From Rhodospirillales bacterium (lineage in GTDB: Bacteria > Pseudomonadota > Alphaproteobacteria > Reyranellales > Reyranellaceae), in contig CP064988.1 of NCBI GenBank assembly GCA_016699855.1, positions 4,988,501 to 5,052,500 on the forward strand: a stretch of DNA of 64,000 nt. Direction: 5' to 3'. The position numbers and the translations under genes are program-made. Within the stretch, counting starts at the first letter, position 1. Each line of letters opens with the position of its first letter. Positions 46,922-55,679 of the stretch are shown one piece after another. A model generated the notes under the pieces. It made no database searches and was not told the origin of the DNA. It saw only the letters and a list, made by a program, of their open reading frames with translations.

Positions 46922-47851
46922 TCAGATCACGCCTTCCTCGCGGAAAATCTCCATGCACTTCAACAGGGCGCGCTCGTAGCGGACGCGCTCGGCGGCGATG
47001 GTCTCGGGGGTCCAGTCGAAGAAGCCGCGGCCGGTTTTGAAGCCGATCCGGCCCTCGTCGACGTTGCGCTGGAGCACGGGCGGCGGCCCGTCTGCGTTGG
47101 TCAAATCGGGCCAGATGATCTTGGAGACGGCGCAGGTCGTGTCCCAGCCGGAATGCTCCTTCTGCAGGATCGGGCCGGCGGCGGCGTAGCGGAAGCCGAA
47201 AGACAGCCGCACCGTGGCGTCGACGTCCTCGGCCGAGGCGACGCCGCTCTCGATCAACCACAAGGCCTCGCGCATCAACGCCGCCTGGATGCGGTTGCCG
47301 AGGAAGCCGACGATGTCCTTGCGGACCTGCACCGGCCGCTTGCCCAGCGACGTCATCATCGCGCCGACCGCCTCGGCGACGGCCGGGTCGGAGTGGACGG
47401 AGCGGACGACCTCGACCAGCGGCACGAGATGGGCGGGCATGAAGAAGTGCAGCCCGAGCATGCGGTCCTGCGTCGCCAGCCCCTCGGCGATGGCGCTGAT
47501 CGGGAAGCTGGAGGCGTTGCTGGTCAGCGGCGTGTGCGGTCGCGCGAGGCGCTCGAGGTCGGCGAAGACGGCGCGCTTGAGCGCCAGATCCTCGGTGACC
47601 GCCTCGACGACCATGTCGACCTCGCTCCAGGGGACCTCCGCCAGCGTCGCCATCGTCGTCAGGCGCGACAGGTCCGCCGGCTTGCCCAGCGCCGCGAGGC
47701 AGCGCGCGATATTGCCGGGCACGGCGTCGCGGGTCGCGGCCGAACGCGACACCACGTCGGTGCGCCAGCCGCCGGCCACGAAGATCGCGGCGATGCCCGC
47801 GCCCATGACGCCGCCGCCGACGACGACCGCGCGTTGAGGGGATTCCGGCAC
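46922..47851 (-). CDS. 3-hydroxyacyl-CoA dehydrogenase family protein
   Basis: About 309 residues, starting at GTG 47851 with GGAG six bases upstream; the frame runs far upstream without homology. The N-terminal Rossmann fold has VVVGGGVMGAGIAAIF and NAD-binding acidic contacts. The active-site region is LGLHFFMPAHLVPLVEVV with the catalytic histidine and glutamate, and GFLGNRIQAALMREA is the domain boundary. The C-terminal dimer domain ends FKTGRGFFDW. It oxidises 3-hydroxyacyl-CoA or a related hydroxy acid with NAD. Its gene leads a minus-strand run with the reductase, hydrolase 2, LLM 2 and the citryl-CoA-lyase-like gene. Confidence 0.9.
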   Translation of the reverse strand: MPESPQRAVVVGGGVMGAGIAAIFVAGGWRTDVVSRSAATRDAVPGNIARCLAALGKPADLSRLTTMATLAEVPWSEVDMVVEAVTEDLALKRAVFADLERLARPHTPLTSNASSFPISAIAEGLATQDRMLGLHFFMPAHLVPLVEVVRSVHSDPAVAEAVGAMMTSLGKRPVQVRKDIVGFLGNRIQAALMREALWLIESGVASAEDVDATVRLSFGFRYAAAGPILQKEHSGWDTTCAVSKIIWPDLTNADGPPPVLQRNVDEGRIGFKTGRGFFDWTPETIAAERVRYERALLKCMEIFREEGVI

Positions 47852-48001
47852 GTCGAGGCTCCGTGTGGTGGTGGGAAGGGCCGCCACTGTAGCCTCCCGA
47901 CGCGCCGCACGCGCAAGGAAGGAATGCGCGGAAGCGGCGCGACGGACGCTGCGGCGGCGCGCGCGATGTGGGAGAAGGCGCCCGGAACGATGGAGGACAC
48001 C

Positions 48002-48966
48002 ATGCTTCGCAGACATCTGTTGGGAACGGCGGCGGGGGTCGCGGCGGCGGCGGCCGGAGGCGGCGCGTGGGCCCAGGGCGGCCAGATCCGGCTGGTGGTG
48101 CCCTACGCGCCCGGCGGATCGACCGACACCGCGGCGCGCGTGCTTTCGGAGCGCATGTCGGCCGATCTGGGCCAGACCGTCATCGTCGAGAACCGCCCCG
48201 GCGGCGGCACGATGGTCGGCATGCAGAACGTCGCCAGCGCCAAGCCGGACGGCTCCTCGCTGCTGCTGATGACCACGACGGCGGCGTTGCTGCCGGCCTT
48301 CGACATGAAGCTGCCGATCGACCCCCAGAAGGACCTGGTGACGGTCAGCCAGCTCGCCGACATCCCCGTGCTGTTCGCCGTCGCCTCGACCCACCCGGCG
48401 AAGACGCTCAAAGAGTTCGAGGCTGGCTCAAGACGCAGAAGCCGCCGGTGCCGTTCGCGACCTCCAGCACGGGCGCGCTGCCGCATCTGTGGGGCGAGCT
48501 GCTGAACTTGCGGCTGGGCCGCCTGATGGAGCACGTGCCCTACAAGGGTGCAGCCGACGCGCTGCGCGACGTGCTGGCCGGCCATGTGCCGGCGTTCATG
48601 GACACCACGACGCCGATCGACCAGCAGATCCGCGCCGGAAAGATGCGCGGTCTGATCGTCGGCGCGCCGGAGCGGGTGGCGGCCACGCCGGACGTGCCGA
48701 CGGCGGCCGAGCTCGGCATGAAGGACCTCGAGGCGGCGGTGTATTTCGGCGTCGCGGCCACGGCCGGTACGCCGGCGCCGCTGATCGCCAGGTACAACGC
48801 GGCGATCAACGCCGCGCTCAAGCAGCCGGCGGTGCGTGAGCGGCTGGGCACGCTCGGCTTCATCCCCACCGGCGGCACGCCGGAGGCCTACGCCGAGCGG
48901 CTGCGTTCCGAGACGGCGCGCTGGCGCGCCGTCATCAAGGAAGCCGGCATCAAGCCGCCGGTCTGA
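48002..48966 (+). pseudogene. TctC-family solute-binding protein 1, interrupted by one frameshift
   Basis: It starts at ATG 48002 with GGAGGA upstream and has a twin-arginine signal (MLRRHLLGTAAGVAAAAAGG, cleavage near AWAQ). The first 140 residues show the family core (RLVVPYAPGGSTDTAARVLS, VIVENRPGGGTMVG). At about 48418-48430 the frame shifts by one missing base. The rest (LKTQKPPVPFATSSTGALPH to IKPPV) is in another frame and otherwise normal (VPYKGAADALRDVLAGHVPA). The rejoined length is about 320 residues, usual for the family. Family members bind carboxylates in the periplasm for TctAB-type or other uptake. It is divergent from the dehydrogenase gene. Confidence 0.8.
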
Positions 48967-49005
48967 GGCCGGCGGCGGGGCCGGGCGCGGCGCGCGTCCG
49001 GCCGC

Positions 49006-49992
49006 CTATTCCAGCTTGATGCCGGCGTCCTTCACGACCTTCGCCCACAGCGCCGATTCGGCCTGCAGCCAGGTGTTGGCGTCGGCCGGCTTGCTCAGCA
49101 CCGGCTCGGCGCCGAGCTCCTGGAAGCGCTTGGCGACGTCGGGCATGGCGACGATCTTGACGATTTCCGCGTGCAGGCGCGCCGTGATCTCGGCCGGCGT
49201 GCCGGCGGCCGACAGAAACCCCTGCCACGAGCCGGTGACGAAATCCTTCAGGCCGCTGGCCTCGGCGATCGTCGGCAGGTCGGGGGCCAACGGATGGCGC
49301 TTGGCGCTGGAGACGGCCAGCCCCTTGAGCTTGCCGCTCTTCACGTGCGGCAGCGTCGCGACCATGCCGTTGAACACCAGATCGGCGTGGCTGCCGGCGA
49401 CCTGCTGCACCGCCTCGGCGCCGCCCTTCATCGGCACGTAGGTCCATTTGATGCCGAGCTCGTGGGCGAAGCGGGCGCCGGCGAGATGCGGCGCGCTGCC
49501 CAGACCGGCCGTGGCGTTGTTGAGCTTGCCGGGGTTGGCCTTGGCGTAGGCGATCAGCTCGACCGCCGAGTTGGCGGGATGGTCGGGCCGCACCGCCAGC
49601 ATGTGCGGCGAGTAGGCCAGCACCGTCACCGGCGCGAAATCCTTGGCGAGATCGAACGGCACCTTTGTCACGCTCGGCGAGATCGCGAGGCTGCCGAGGT
49701 CGGTGAGCACGAACGTCGTGCCGTCGGGCGCCGATTTCGCGACCATGTCGACGGCGATGTTGCCGTTGGCGCCCGGCCGGTTCTCGACCAGCACGGACTG
49801 CCCCAGCGCCTCCTGCAGCCTCGGCTGGAGCAGCCGGGCGAGGATGTCCGAGGTGCCGCCGGGCGCGAACGGGATCAGGATGCGGACCGGTTTGGTCGGC
49901 CATGGCGCGGCCTGCCCGAGGACCGCGGGCGCGGCGATGGCGGCCCCGATCGCGGGAACGGTCGAGAGCAGGGCGCGGCGGCGTAGTTTCAT
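49006..49992 (-). CDS. TctC-family solute-binding protein 2
   Basis: A 328-residue periplasmic binding protein of the tripartite tricarboxylate receptor family, intact. The signal is MKLRRRALLSTVPAIGAAIA with cleavage near VLGQA. Core motifs are VRILIPFAPGGTSDILARLL, VLVENRPGANGNIAVD and TYVPMKGGAEAVQQVAGSHA. The start is the ATG at 49992. TctA and TctB membrane partners are absent. It is convergent with the broken receptor 1. The downstream SnoaL-like, amidohydrolase and amidase genes on the same strand may share its regulon. Confidence 0.92.
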   Translation of the reverse strand: MKLRRRALLSTVPAIGAAIAAPAVLGQAAPWPTKPVRILIPFAPGGTSDILARLLQPRLQEALGQSVLVENRPGANGNIAVDMVAKSAPDGTTFVLTDLGSLAISPSVTKVPFDLAKDFAPVTVLAYSPHMLAVRPDHPANSAVELIAYAKANPGKLNNATAGLGSAPHLAGARFAHELGIKWTYVPMKGGAEAVQQVAGSHADLVFNGMVATLPHVKSGKLKGLAVSSAKRHPLAPDLPTIAEASGLKDFVTGSWQGFLSAAGTPAEITARLHAEIVKIVAMPDVAKRFQELGAEPVLSKPADANTWLQAESALWAKVVKDAGIKLE

Positions 49993-50084
49993 GACGGGCT
50001 GTCCTCCGGTGTTTCGTCGATCACGGGGCAAAGCGCGGTGATCGTCAAGCGGCCTCGCGGCCCCGGCCTTCCGAAAGGGCATTG

Positions 50085-50480
50085 TCAGGCTTCGTGGTAG
50101 GTGGAGGCGTAGACGCGCCAGCCGTCGTCGACGCGCACGAGATTGTAGGATTGCCGCCATGTGCGCACGTTCGCGCCGGCGGCGTCGAGCAACGCCCAGG
50201 TGACGGTCGCGAGCACGGCTTTCGACCCCATCTCGACCACCGACAGATCGCGCCACGCGCATGTCCGCGCGCCCTCGCGGTGGTACTCGTCGAGCGCCGC
50301 CTGGAAGAACGTCGCGATCGCCCGCGTCGTGGGGACGACGTCGATGGCGCCGCCGCCGCGCAACGCGATGCCCGGCGCGTGGTACAGCGCGGCCACGCGC
50401 TCGCCCTTGAACGACGCGAAGGCGTCGTTGAACTGGTCGAAGAACGCCGCCACGCGGCCTTCGGGCGATTTGTCGTCCAT
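50085..50480 (-). CDS. SnoaL/NTF2-like small protein
   Basis: A 131-residue protein of the cystatin-like NTF2/SnoaL fold. The pattern is an N-terminal helix with FFDQFNDAFASFKGERVAAL, a strand pair (GGGAIDVVPTTRAIATFFQA), and curved C-terminal strands ending SYNLVRVDDGWRVYASTYHE, which is characteristic of the DUF4440/SnoaL-like group. These proteins are small-molecule-binding or isomerase/cyclase enzymes; no catalytic residues can be assigned. It lies 27 bases after the amidohydrolase gene stop on the same strand, so it probably belongs to that operon. Confidence 0.75.
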   Translation of the reverse strand: MDDKSPEGRVAAFFDQFNDAFASFKGERVAALYHAPGIALRGGGAIDVVPTTRAIATFFQAALDEYHREGARTCAWRDLSVVEMGSKAVLATVTWALLDAAGANVRTWRQSYNLVRVDDGWRVYASTYHEA

Positions 50481-50507
50481 GCGGTGCCTCCGCGTCGATC
50501 CGGGAGC

Positions 50508-51266
50508 CTACGCGACCTCGCCTGCGGGACGGTAGAGGTCCAGCGCGTTGGACCACATCGCCTTCGCCGCGCGTTCCGGGCCGAGCGCGGCGCGCAGCAG
50601 CGCGACGTCGGCCGCCTCGAACGGCCGGCGCGCGCGGGTCGACGGCAGGTCGGTGCCGAACATCAGGGCGGTGTCGTCGACGTCGGCGATGGCGCGCAGC
50701 GTCGCGGCCACGTCGAGCGAGACGCGTCCGAACCCCGTGGCCTTCACCTTGGCGCCGCCGGCGACGAGGTCGAGCACGCGGGGCAGGGCGTCGGCCGTCA
50801 TGCCGAGATGGTCGATGACGATCCGCGGCAATCCCGCGAGGCGCGCGGCGATCGGCGCCAGCGACGCGCCGTCGACGTAGAACTCGGCGTGCCAGCCGGT
50901 GAGGTCGTGGACGCGGCGGGCGAACGCCTCGATCCCGTCGAAGTCGCGGACGCCGCCGCGGAACAGGTTGAAGCGCAGGGCGCGCACACCGGCGGCGTCG
51001 AGGGCGCGGATCGACGCGGCCGGCGCGTCGGTCTCGAGCTGCGCCACGCCGACGAAGCCCGGGCCGAGCGCGCGCAGCGCCGCCAGCAGGTAGGTCTGGT
51101 CGAATCCCTGGAACGACGCCGACACCACCGCGCCGCCGCGCACGTCGAGCGCCGCGGTGGCGGCGCGGTACTCGTCGACGACATGGGGCGGCGGCAGGTA
51201 GCCGTCGTTGGCGATCAACGGGAAGCGCGGATCGACGATGTGGAAATGCGCGTCGAACAGCGGCAC
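50508..51266 (-). CDS. Amidohydrolase-2 family (TIM-barrel) metal hydrolase
   Basis: A 252-residue TIM-barrel hydrolase. The metal HxH is in LFDAHFHIVD at the N-terminus. Later barrel strands are VSASFQGFDQTYLLAALRA, RALRFNLFRGG, PRIVIDHLGM (the metal or catalytic histidine) and the final MFGTDLPSTRARRPF, with the conserved aspartate. This is the group that includes LigI-like lactonases and dicarboxylate decarboxylases. The amidase gene lies 19 bases upstream on the same strand, and the SnoaL-like gene follows. The substrate is unknown; together the two hydrolases suggest stepwise opening of an amide or lactone. Confidence 0.85.
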   Translation of the reverse strand: MPLFDAHFHIVDPRFPLIANDGYLPPPHVVDEYRAATAALDVRGGAVVSASFQGFDQTYLLAALRALGPGFVGVAQLETDAPAASIRALDAAGVRALRFNLFRGGVRDFDGIEAFARRVHDLTGWHAEFYVDGASLAPIAARLAGLPRIVIDHLGMTADALPRVLDLVAGGAKVKATGFGRVSLDVAATLRAIADVDDTALMFGTDLPSTRARRPFEAADVALLRAALGPERAAKAMWSNALDLYRPAGEVA

Positions 51267-51285
51267 GTGGCGGCCCGTCCGCCGC

Positions 51286-52716
51286 TCACCACGCCGGGTC
51301 GACCGGCGTCTCGATGCCGTGCACGGCCTCGACGATCTCGGCGGCGTCGAGCGCCAGATCCTCGCGGTAGCGCCCGGCCACGATCTGCACGCCCAGCGGG
51401 AGGCCGTTCGGCGCGTCGGGCACGGCGGCCAGCCCGACGGGCACGGCGACCGACGGCAGGCCGAGCAGGTTGACCGCCGTCATCAAGGCCTGGGCGCGCA
51501 GGACATGGCGCAGCCGGTCGGCGGTGTCGTGGTCGAACCCGACCTCGAACGGCAGGTCGCCGGAGTTCGGGCCGAGCACAAGCGGGTAGGTCTCCATGAA
51601 GACGCTCCAGGCGCGCCGGTGCGTCAGCACCTCGGCGAGACCGAGCATGTAGTCCTTGAGCGAGAGATCGGGCTCGACCTCGAGCCACAGCGACAACGCC
51701 TTCCGGGCGTCGGCGTCGGCCAGCTTCTCGATGGTCTCGCGCATGACGTGGCGCGATTCGCCAAACACCAGCTTCTGCCACAGCCGCGACGCGCCTTCGA
51801 TCGACGGCGGCTGGACCTCCTCGACCTTGTAGCCGGCGTCTGCCAACGTCTTGCCCGCCTTGCGGATCGCGGCGGCGACATCGGGATGCACGTACAGGCC
51901 CGGCGACTCCACGACCATCGCGACACGGATCGGCTTCGCCACCGGCGGTCCCTCCAGCGGCGCCGGCGCCCAGATCGGATCGCGCGCGTCGCGCGCGGTC
52001 ATGGCCGCTAGGCCGAGCCGTAAGTCGCGCACGGTGCGCGCCAGCGGTCCGTTGACCGCCATCAGCTGGTTGGTCGGAAGGCGCTCGGCGGCGGCGCCGG
52101 GATTCCATGCCGGCACGCGCCCCTGGGTCGGCCGGATGCCCGCCAGACCGCAGGTGTAGGCCGGGAAGCGGATCGAGCCGCCGTAGTCGTTGCCGTGCGC
52201 CAGCGGCGCGATGCCGACCGCCAGCGCCGCCGAGGCGCCGCCCGACGAGCCGCCGGGCGTGCGGATCCGGCTCCACGGATTGTAGGTGCGCCCGCGGGCG
52301 TCGTTGTCGGTGTGCCAGCGCAGCGAGAAGGCCGGCGCGTTGGTGCGGCCGATGGTGATGGCGCCGGCCCTGGTCCAGTTGGCGACGACGGGGTTGTCGT
52401 CCTTGGCGATGGCGTCCTTGAAGGCGGCGATGCCGTTGACGGTGGGCAGGCCCTTCTGGTCGACGTTCTCCTTGATCGTCACCGGCACGCCGTGCAGCGG
52501 CCCGAGCGTCTCGCCGCGGCGCGCCGCCTCGTCGGCGGCGCTGGCCTGCGACAGCGCCTGGTCGCCGAGATCCTGCACGACGGCGTTGAGCTTGGGGTTG
52601 ACGTCGCGCATGCGGTCGACGATCGCCTGCGTCGCCTCGCGGCTGGAGACCTTGCGCGTGCGTATCGCCTGCGCCAGGTCGACGGCGGTCCATTTCCAGA
52701 GCTCGGTCGCGGCCAT
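51286..52716 (-). CDS. Amidase (amidase-signature family)
   Basis: A 476-residue amidase of normal length with a complete Ser-cisSer-Lys triad: Lys82 in VTIKENVD, cis-Ser158 in GGSSGG, nucleophile Ser181 in NDYGGSIRFPA. The start is the ATG at 52716 with AAGGGA upstream; an ATG eight codons earlier is an alternative. It hydrolyses a carboxamide to the acid and ammonia. It begins a minus-strand run with the amidohydrolase and the SnoaL-like gene and is divergent, by 145 bases, from TctC-type receptor 3. That suggests uptake and hydrolysis of an amide-bearing substrate. It is not GatA: no gatB or gatC neighbours are present. Confidence 0.92.
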   Translation of the reverse strand: MAATELWKWTAVDLAQAIRTRKVSSREATQAIVDRMRDVNPKLNAVVQDLGDQALSQASAADEAARRGETLGPLHGVPVTIKENVDQKGLPTVNGIAAFKDAIAKDDNPVVANWTRAGAITIGRTNAPAFSLRWHTDNDARGRTYNPWSRIRTPGGSSGGASAALAVGIAPLAHGNDYGGSIRFPAYTCGLAGIRPTQGRVPAWNPGAAAERLPTNQLMAVNGPLARTVRDLRLGLAAMTARDARDPIWAPAPLEGPPVAKPIRVAMVVESPGLYVHPDVAAAIRKAGKTLADAGYKVEEVQPPSIEGASRLWQKLVFGESRHVMRETIEKLADADARKALSLWLEVEPDLSLKDYMLGLAEVLTHRRAWSVFMETYPLVLGPNSGDLPFEVGFDHDTADRLRHVLRAQALMTAVNLLGLPSVAVPVGLAAVPDAPNGLPLGVQIVAGRYREDLALDAAEIVEAVHGIETPVDPAW

Positions 52717-52861
52717 CGGCGTCCCTTCCCTCGATTCCATTGGCGCGACCATAGCCGGCGCCCGGCGGGGCGGGAAAGCGCCAAGCCGGCGATGGTGGTG
52801 CGCGTCCGGCGCACGGTCTACCGTCGAGGGCGGAACGCAAGCCGCTCGGGGAGGGGACGAG

Positions 52862-53842
52862 ATGATCCGTGGACTCACGCGGCGCGGGGCGCTGGCGGCG
52901 CTCGGCGCGGCGCCGGCCGTGCCGGCGCTGGCCCAGGCCGACGCCTATCCGTCGCGGCAGCCGATCCGGCTGGTGGTGCCGTTCCCGCCGGGCGGCGGCA
53001 CCGACGCGCTGGCGCGCATGCTGGCGGAACCGCTCAAGGAGCGGCTGGGCCAGAGCATCGTCATCGAGAACAAGCCCGGCGCCGGCAGCAATCTGGCGCA
53101 CGAGTACGTCGCCAAGCTTCCGGGCGACGGCTACGCGATCCTGGTCAGCGGCGGGAATCTGCGGCTGTTCCCCTACATGATCGCCAAGCTGGGCTACGAT
53201 CCGAAGACGGCGTTCGCGACGTTCGGATTCCTCGGCAAGCAGGAATCGGTGCTGGTCGGATCGGCCAACGCGCCATGGGCCGACGTCAAGGCGGTCCTCG
53301 CGGCGGCCAAGGCCGAGCCGGGCAGGGTGCAGTTCGGCACCGCCGGCGTCACCACGCCGATGCATCTCGCGGGCGAACAGTTCGGCCTGCTCAACGGCAC
53401 GCGCCTGACGCACGTGCCGTTCAAGGGCACCGGTCCGCTGGTCGCCGACCTGCTCGGCGGGCACATCCAGCTCGGCGTCTCCAGCCTCAGCAGCGTCGAG
53501 GCGTATTTCGCCGACAAGCGTCTGAGGCCCTACGCGCTGGCGTCGAAGGAGCGCTCGCCGCTGGCGCCGGACGTGCCGACCTTCCGCGAGATGGGATGCG
53601 GCGACGTCGAGGGCGCGATCGTCTACACGCTCGCGGTGCCGTCGTCGACCCCGAAGGCGATCGTGCGTCGGCTCAACGGGACGCTGACCGCCGTCACCGG
53701 ATCGCCCGCCGTCGCCGAGCAGATGCGCAAGCGCGGCTTCGTCGCCATGCCCGGCACGCCCGAGATCCTGGAGGCGTGGCTCGACGAGCAGGAACGGATC
53801 TGGGGGCCGGTGATGGTGGCGGCCGGCATCAAGCCGGAGTGA
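52862..53842 (+). CDS. TctC-family solute-binding protein 3
   Basis: A 326-residue periplasmic binding protein, intact, starting at ATG 52862 after GGGGAGGGGAC. The signal is MIRGLTRRGALAALGAAPAV with ALAQAD cleavage; the TRRG motif looks Tat-like. Core motifs are IRLVVPFPPGGGTDALARML, IVIENKPGAGSNLAHEYVA and VPFKGTGPLVADLLGGHIQL. It is divergent from the amidase gene and followed by a strong hairpin before the convergent ABC binding protein. As for the other two receptors, no membrane subunits are nearby. Its specificity is likely tied to the amidase substrate or product. Confidence 0.92.
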   Translation: MIRGLTRRGALAALGAAPAVPALAQADAYPSRQPIRLVVPFPPGGGTDALARMLAEPLKERLGQSIVIENKPGAGSNLAHEYVAKLPGDGYAILVSGGNLRLFPYMIAKLGYDPKTAFATFGFLGKQESVLVGSANAPWADVKAVLAAAKAEPGRVQFGTAGVTTPMHLAGEQFGLLNGTRLTHVPFKGTGPLVADLLGGHIQLGVSSLSSVEAYFADKRLRPYALASKERSPLAPDVPTFREMGCGDVEGAIVYTLAVPSSTPKAIVRRLNGTLTAVTGSPAVAEQMRKRGFVAMPGTPEILEAWLDEQERIWGPVMVAAGIKPE

Positions 53843-53862
53843 CGCGACGGCGTGGACACGAC

Positions 53863-53886
53863 GACGCCGGCCTCTCGGCCGGCGTC
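53863..53886. terminator. Perfect hairpin between convergent genes
   Basis: GACGCCGGCC (53863-53872) pairs perfectly with GGCCGGCGTC (53877-53886) around TCTC. The following DNA has only a weak T-run (CGTTTCG). It may terminate both the TctC gene and the opposing binding-protein gene. Confidence 0.65.
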
Positions 53887-53915
53887 GCGCCTCGTTTCGT
53901 GCGTGGGACGACGCG

Positions 53916-55520
53916 TCAGCGCTCCAGCCAGATCCGCTCCATGCGCCAGCCGTTGTAGATGCCGTTGTGCTGGAGCACGAGGCCCTTGAGCGCCGGCTGC
54001 CAGCATGTGTTGCCGATGCCGTGCGAGATCACCGGCCGGGCGGCGTCGACCACCAGCGCCTTCTCGACCTCCCACACCAGCTTCTTGCGCTTCTCACGGT
54101 CGGTCTCGCGCGACTGGGCGTCGATCAGCTTGTCGACCTCCTTGTTGCAGTAGCCCGTGTAGTTGCGCTCCGATCCGCAGCTGAAGTTCTCGTAGAAGTT
54201 CGTGTCCGGATCGTCGAGACCCAGGCCCGTCAGGTTCATGCCGACCTGGTAGTCCTTCTTGAGCACCTTGGAGTACCAGACCGCCGTGTCGATCGGATCG
54301 AGTTCGCCCTCGATGTGGATCTTCTTCAGCTGGTCGATCAGGATCACCGCCGGGTCGCGGTAGATCGCGATGTTGCGGGTGGCGACTTTGACCTTGAGCG
54401 GCTTGGCGGCGCTGTAGCCCAGCTCCTCCATGATCTTGCGGCCCTCGGCCAGGTTCTTCTCGAGGTCGGTGCCGTAGCCCGGCAACTTGACGATCTCCTC
54501 GAGTGGCATGCTCCACGTGCCCTCCGGACCCGGCAGCATCGAGGCCCCGACCTTCTCGTGGCCCTGGCTGATGATCTGGATCATCGACTTGCGGTCCAGC
54601 GCCAGCAGCATCGCTGAGCGGACCTTCGGATTGTCGAACGGCGCGGATTCGCGGTTGACCAGCAGGTTGGCGTTGACGTTGGTCGGCCGGGCCTCGCACA
54701 TCGCCTTCGGCGCCTGCTCCTTGACGTCCTTGAGCATGGGGAAGGTGACGTCCGAGTCGAAGGTCAGGTCGAACTGCCCGGACACGAAACCGAGGATGCG
54801 GGTCGAGCGGTTGGGCACGATCTTCCAGTCGATCGCGTCGAGGTAGGGATAGCCCTTCCTCCAGTAGTCCTTGTTGCGCTCCAGCCGGATCGACTCGTTG
54901 CGCTTGAAGTCGACCATCTTGAACGGGCCGGTGCCGATCGGCTTGGTGCGCATGTCGCGCGCCGGCACGTGGCAGGGGTAGACCGGCGAGTAGCCGGCCG
55001 CGAGCATCGCGAGCATCGACGGCTGCGGCCGCTCGAGCTCGAACACGACCTCGAGATCGCCGGCCGCCTTGACCTCCTTGAGGTTGCCGTACCAGACCTT
55101 GCGCGGGTTCTTGCGCTGCGCCTCGGGACCCTTCTGCTCGATCTTGCCGGTCAGGCCCATGAAGGTGCAGACGACGTCCTTGCTGGTGAACGGCTTGCCG
55201 TCGTGCCACTTGACGCCTTCGCGCAGCTTGAACGTGAGCTTGGTGTACTCCGCGTTCCACGCCCAGCTCGTCGCCAGCTCCGGCGTCAGCTTGTCGACGG
55301 TGTTGATCTTCTCGTTCGGATCGAACATCAGCAGGTTGTTGAACACCGGCATGAACGGCATGTTCACCGAGATCGTCGCCTCCTCGTGGATCGAGGCGCT
55401 CGGTGGATTGTCGCGGTGCGCGATGCTCAGCGTGCCGCCGTGCTTCTGCGCCAGCGCCGGGACGGCGGCGACCGCGGCGGCGAATCCCGCCGCGAGGAAC
55501 GTGCGTGTCCTGTCACCCAT
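53916..55520 (-). CDS. ABC transporter substrate-binding protein, family 5 (peptide/nickel type)
   Basis: A 534-residue extracellular solute-binding protein of the DppA/OppA/NikA family. The start is the ATG at 55520 with GGAGAAG upstream (MGDRTRTFLAAGFAAAVAAV). The signal peptide cleaves near ALAQK. Family features are the HGGTLSIAHRDNPPSASIHE opening, the WHDGKPFTSKDVV signature and GTGPFKMVDFKRNESIRLER. Cysteines in SCGSERNYTGYC and CHVPARD may form disulfides. Permease and ATPase genes are absent, so the ligand is open (peptide, metal chelate or opine-like). It is divergent from queC by 159 bases. Confidence 0.92.
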   Translation of the reverse strand: MGDRTRTFLAAGFAAAVAAVPALAQKHGGTLSIAHRDNPPSASIHEEATISVNMPFMPVFNNLLMFDPNEKINTVDKLTPELATSWAWNAEYTKLTFKLREGVKWHDGKPFTSKDVVCTFMGLTGKIEQKGPEAQRKNPRKVWYGNLKEVKAAGDLEVVFELERPQPSMLAMLAAGYSPVYPCHVPARDMRTKPIGTGPFKMVDFKRNESIRLERNKDYWRKGYPYLDAIDWKIVPNRSTRILGFVSGQFDLTFDSDVTFPMLKDVKEQAPKAMCEARPTNVNANLLVNRESAPFDNPKVRSAMLLALDRKSMIQIISQGHEKVGASMLPGPEGTWSMPLEEIVKLPGYGTDLEKNLAEGRKIMEELGYSAAKPLKVKVATRNIAIYRDPAVILIDQLKKIHIEGELDPIDTAVWYSKVLKKDYQVGMNLTGLGLDDPDTNFYENFSCGSERNYTGYCNKEVDKLIDAQSRETDREKRKKLVWEVEKALVVDAARPVISHGIGNTCWQPALKGLVLQHNGIYNGWRMERIWLER

Positions 55521-55679
55521 CTCGTTTCTTCTCCAATGTTTGAGCCGGTCCTCGTTGGGACCCGGCCGGGTTTCCTCGACGCCGGCTACGACCGGTCTTG
55601 TCCGGCGGACGCTAGCACGGGATGATCGCGGCGCGCACCTGCCGACGACGCGCCGCGCGCCGTGGAGGAGAGGGGGACG

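Noticed and set aside
51286..52716. GatA subunit of Glu-tRNA(Gln) amidotransferase
   Set aside because: The amidase triad is shared by the whole family, but gatC and gatB are not adjacent and the context is catabolic.
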